From positions 1 to 6,322 of the forward strand of contig CAYWHE010000228.1 of assembly GCA_964458125.1 (NCBI GenBank): a DNA stretch of 6,322 nucleotides. Reading direction: 5' to 3'. The position numbers and the translations under genes are program-made. Below the pieces are notes generated by a model. The model saw nothing but the letters and a program-made list of their open reading frames with translations, had not been told where the DNA came from and searched no databases. The first letter of the stretch is position 1. Each line of letters begins with the position of its first letter. This DNA is from CAYWHE01 sp964458125. GTDB lineage: Bacteria > Bacteroidota > Bacteroidia > AKYH767-A > OLB10. Shown here piece after piece: positions 5,126 to 6,322 of this stretch.

Positions 5126-6322
5126 ATGCAAAAAAGAAGTACACTGATTACCCTGTTTTTAATATTCACGCTTCCATTGATGGCTGATGAAGGCATGTGG
5201 CTGCCCCAGTTGTTAAAGCAGATGAATGAATCAGACATGCAGAAACGGGGCCTGAAACTGAGCGCAGAAGACATTTACAGCATCAATACCACCAGCCTGA
5301 AGGATGGTGTCGTTTTGTTTGGAGGTGGATGCACCGGTGAGGTGATTTCCTCCGACGGCCTGTTACTGACAAATCACCACTGCGGATATTCCACCATTCA
5401 ATCCCACAGTACCACAGAACATGACTACCTCACCACCGGTTACTGGGCCATGAATAAAGACCAGGAGCTGCTTTGCCCGGGCCTGACAGCGGTGTTTATC
5501 ATCCGAATCGAAAATGTCACCGGAGAAGTCACATCCCAGCTTGATCCCGCAATGGGCGAAGCCGAACGGGAGGCCCGAATCAGGTCCATTACTTCCCTGC
5601 TCGAGAAAAAAGCAATTGAAGGAACCCATTATGGCGCTGTCACAAAATCCTTTTTTTATGGAACTGAGTTCTATATGTTTGTAACTGAAACGTTTAAAGA
5701 TGTCAGGATGGTGGGCGCACCACCATCTGCTATCGGGAAGTTTGGTGCCGAAACCGACAACTGGGTCTGGCCGCGGCACACCGGAGATTTTTCCCTGTTC
5801 AGGATATATGCCGGAAAGGATAATAAGCCGGCCGAATATGCAAAGGACAACCAGCCCTATAAACCCAGGTTTTTCTTTACGATTAACCTGGCGGGCATCC
5901 GTGAAAATGATTTTACCATGGTTTATGGCTTCCCGGGACGAACTACGGAATACCTCACCTCCTATGGAGTAGCCATGACCTATGAAACTGTAAACCCTGC
6001 CCGCATTAAAATCCGGGAAACCAGGTTGCAGCTGATGGATGAAGGCATGCACCTGGCCGATTCCATCCGGATTGCCTATTCCGCCAAGTATGCCAGCATC
6101 AGCAATTATTACAAGAAATGGCAGGGAGAACAACTGGGTTTGAAAAAGAATCATGCGGTAGAAAAAAAGCGTGAGTTGGAAAAGCAGTTTACCGCATGGG
6201 TGTTGCAGGATGCAGGGCGGAAATCAAGTTATGCCGGTTTGTTACCTCAAATGGAAGAAACCTATCGGCAGTTGAAACCCTATTCCATGGTGAACGACTA
6301 CATCAATGAAGCCCTGAATGGC
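5126..6322 (+). CDS. S46-family serine peptidase (DPP7/DPP11-like dipeptidyl peptidase), N-terminal part, cut by window edge
   Basis: An open frame of 399 codons runs to the last base without a stop; the family is usually about 700-720 residues, so slightly over half is visible. S46 enzymes remove dipeptides from peptide N-termini in the periplasm or at the cell surface and feed peptide catabolism. The signal peptide is about 1-20 (ending LMA), leaving a mature N-terminus DEGMWLPQL that matches the family. The trypsin-like core shows GGGCTGEVIS (66-75) and LTNHHCGYST (81-90) with catalytic H85; C69 and C86 could form a disulfide. The second catalytic residue is D221 in WPRHTGDFSLFR (215-226). 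YGFPGRTTEYLTSY (267-280) is another conserved stretch. The catalytic serine and the residues that set specificity (DPP7 versus DPP11) lie beyond the edge. The start is fixed by the signal peptide; an A-rich leader precedes it without a Shine-Dalgarno. Confidence 0.93.
   Translation, partial: MQKRSTLITLFLIFTLPLMADEGMWLPQLLKQMNESDMQKRGLKLSAEDIYSINTTSLKDGVVLFGGGCTGEVISSDGLLLTNHHCGYSTIQSHSTTEHDYLTTGYWAMNKDQELLCPGLTAVFIIRIENVTGEVTSQLDPAMGEAEREARIRSITSLLEKKAIEGTHYGAVTKSFFYGTEFYMFVTETFKDVRMVGAPPSAIGKFGAETDNWVWPRHTGDFSLFRIYAGKDNKPAEYAKDNQPYKPRFFFTINLAGIRENDFTMVYGFPGRTTEYLTSYGVAMTYETVNPARIKIRETRLQLMDEGMHLADSIRIAYSAKYASISNYYKKWQGEQLGLKKNHAVEKKRELEKQFTAWVLQDAGRKSSYAGLLPQMEETYRQLKPYSMVNDYINEALNG

Noticed and set aside
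5363..6154. Long open frame of 263 codons on the minus strand
   Set aside because: It lies wholly opposite the S46 peptidase coding region, whose motifs are unmistakable, and its translation has no recognisable family pattern.

Overview
The window looks like chromosomal DNA from a member of the phylum Bacteroidota, probably a free-living or environmental lineage near Chitinophagales/Saprospiria (the finer placement is a guess). Three things point that way: a secreted beta-propeller protein with a C-terminal type A sorting domain of the type IX secretion system (T9SS), an S46-family dipeptidyl peptidase, and sensor-kinase relatives in the TPR / coiled-coil / 'EKMAxLGxL' style common in that phylum. 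Candidate promoters fit the TAnnTTTG -7 element of Bacteroidota better than the E. coli consensus, and most starts lack a Shine-Dalgarno sequence.

Layout. Positions 1-369 carry no convincing gene. They hold two copies, 121 bp apart, of a composite palindromic repeat (60-143 and 181-261), each made of two consecutive hairpins. Positions 370-3241 are a tightly spaced minus-strand cluster, read from right to left: a membrane protein with a histidine-kinase-type ATPase domain (3241-2030), a second membrane protein of the same overall plan without an ATPase domain (2023-1214, 6 nt gap), and a TatD-family metal-dependent hydrolase (1152-370). Positions 3242-3384 are a short intergenic region with a possible promoter and a small inverted repeat. 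Positions 3385-5043 (minus) encode the 552-residue secreted YCF48-like propeller/PKD-like/T9SS protein. An 82-bp divergent intergenic region (5044-5125) follows, and then the N-terminal 399 residues of an S46 serine peptidase run off the right edge on the plus strand.

How the genes fit together. The most unusual content is the kinase-like pair. Both proteins have a signal peptide, a helical extracytoplasmic segment, one membrane span and a helix resembling the dimerisation/phosphoacceptor helix of a sensor kinase. In both, the expected phosphoacceptor histidine is replaced, and only one keeps an ATP-binding domain. They look like two remodelled paralogues of a TPR-type sensor kinase that could work as a heteromeric, non-canonical signalling or ATPase complex. 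TatD is probably a co-transcribed housekeeping nuclease without a functional link. The T9SS protein and the S46 peptidase are both exported, but nothing in the sequence ties them to one pathway. All assignments come from reading motifs by eye; no database search was run.
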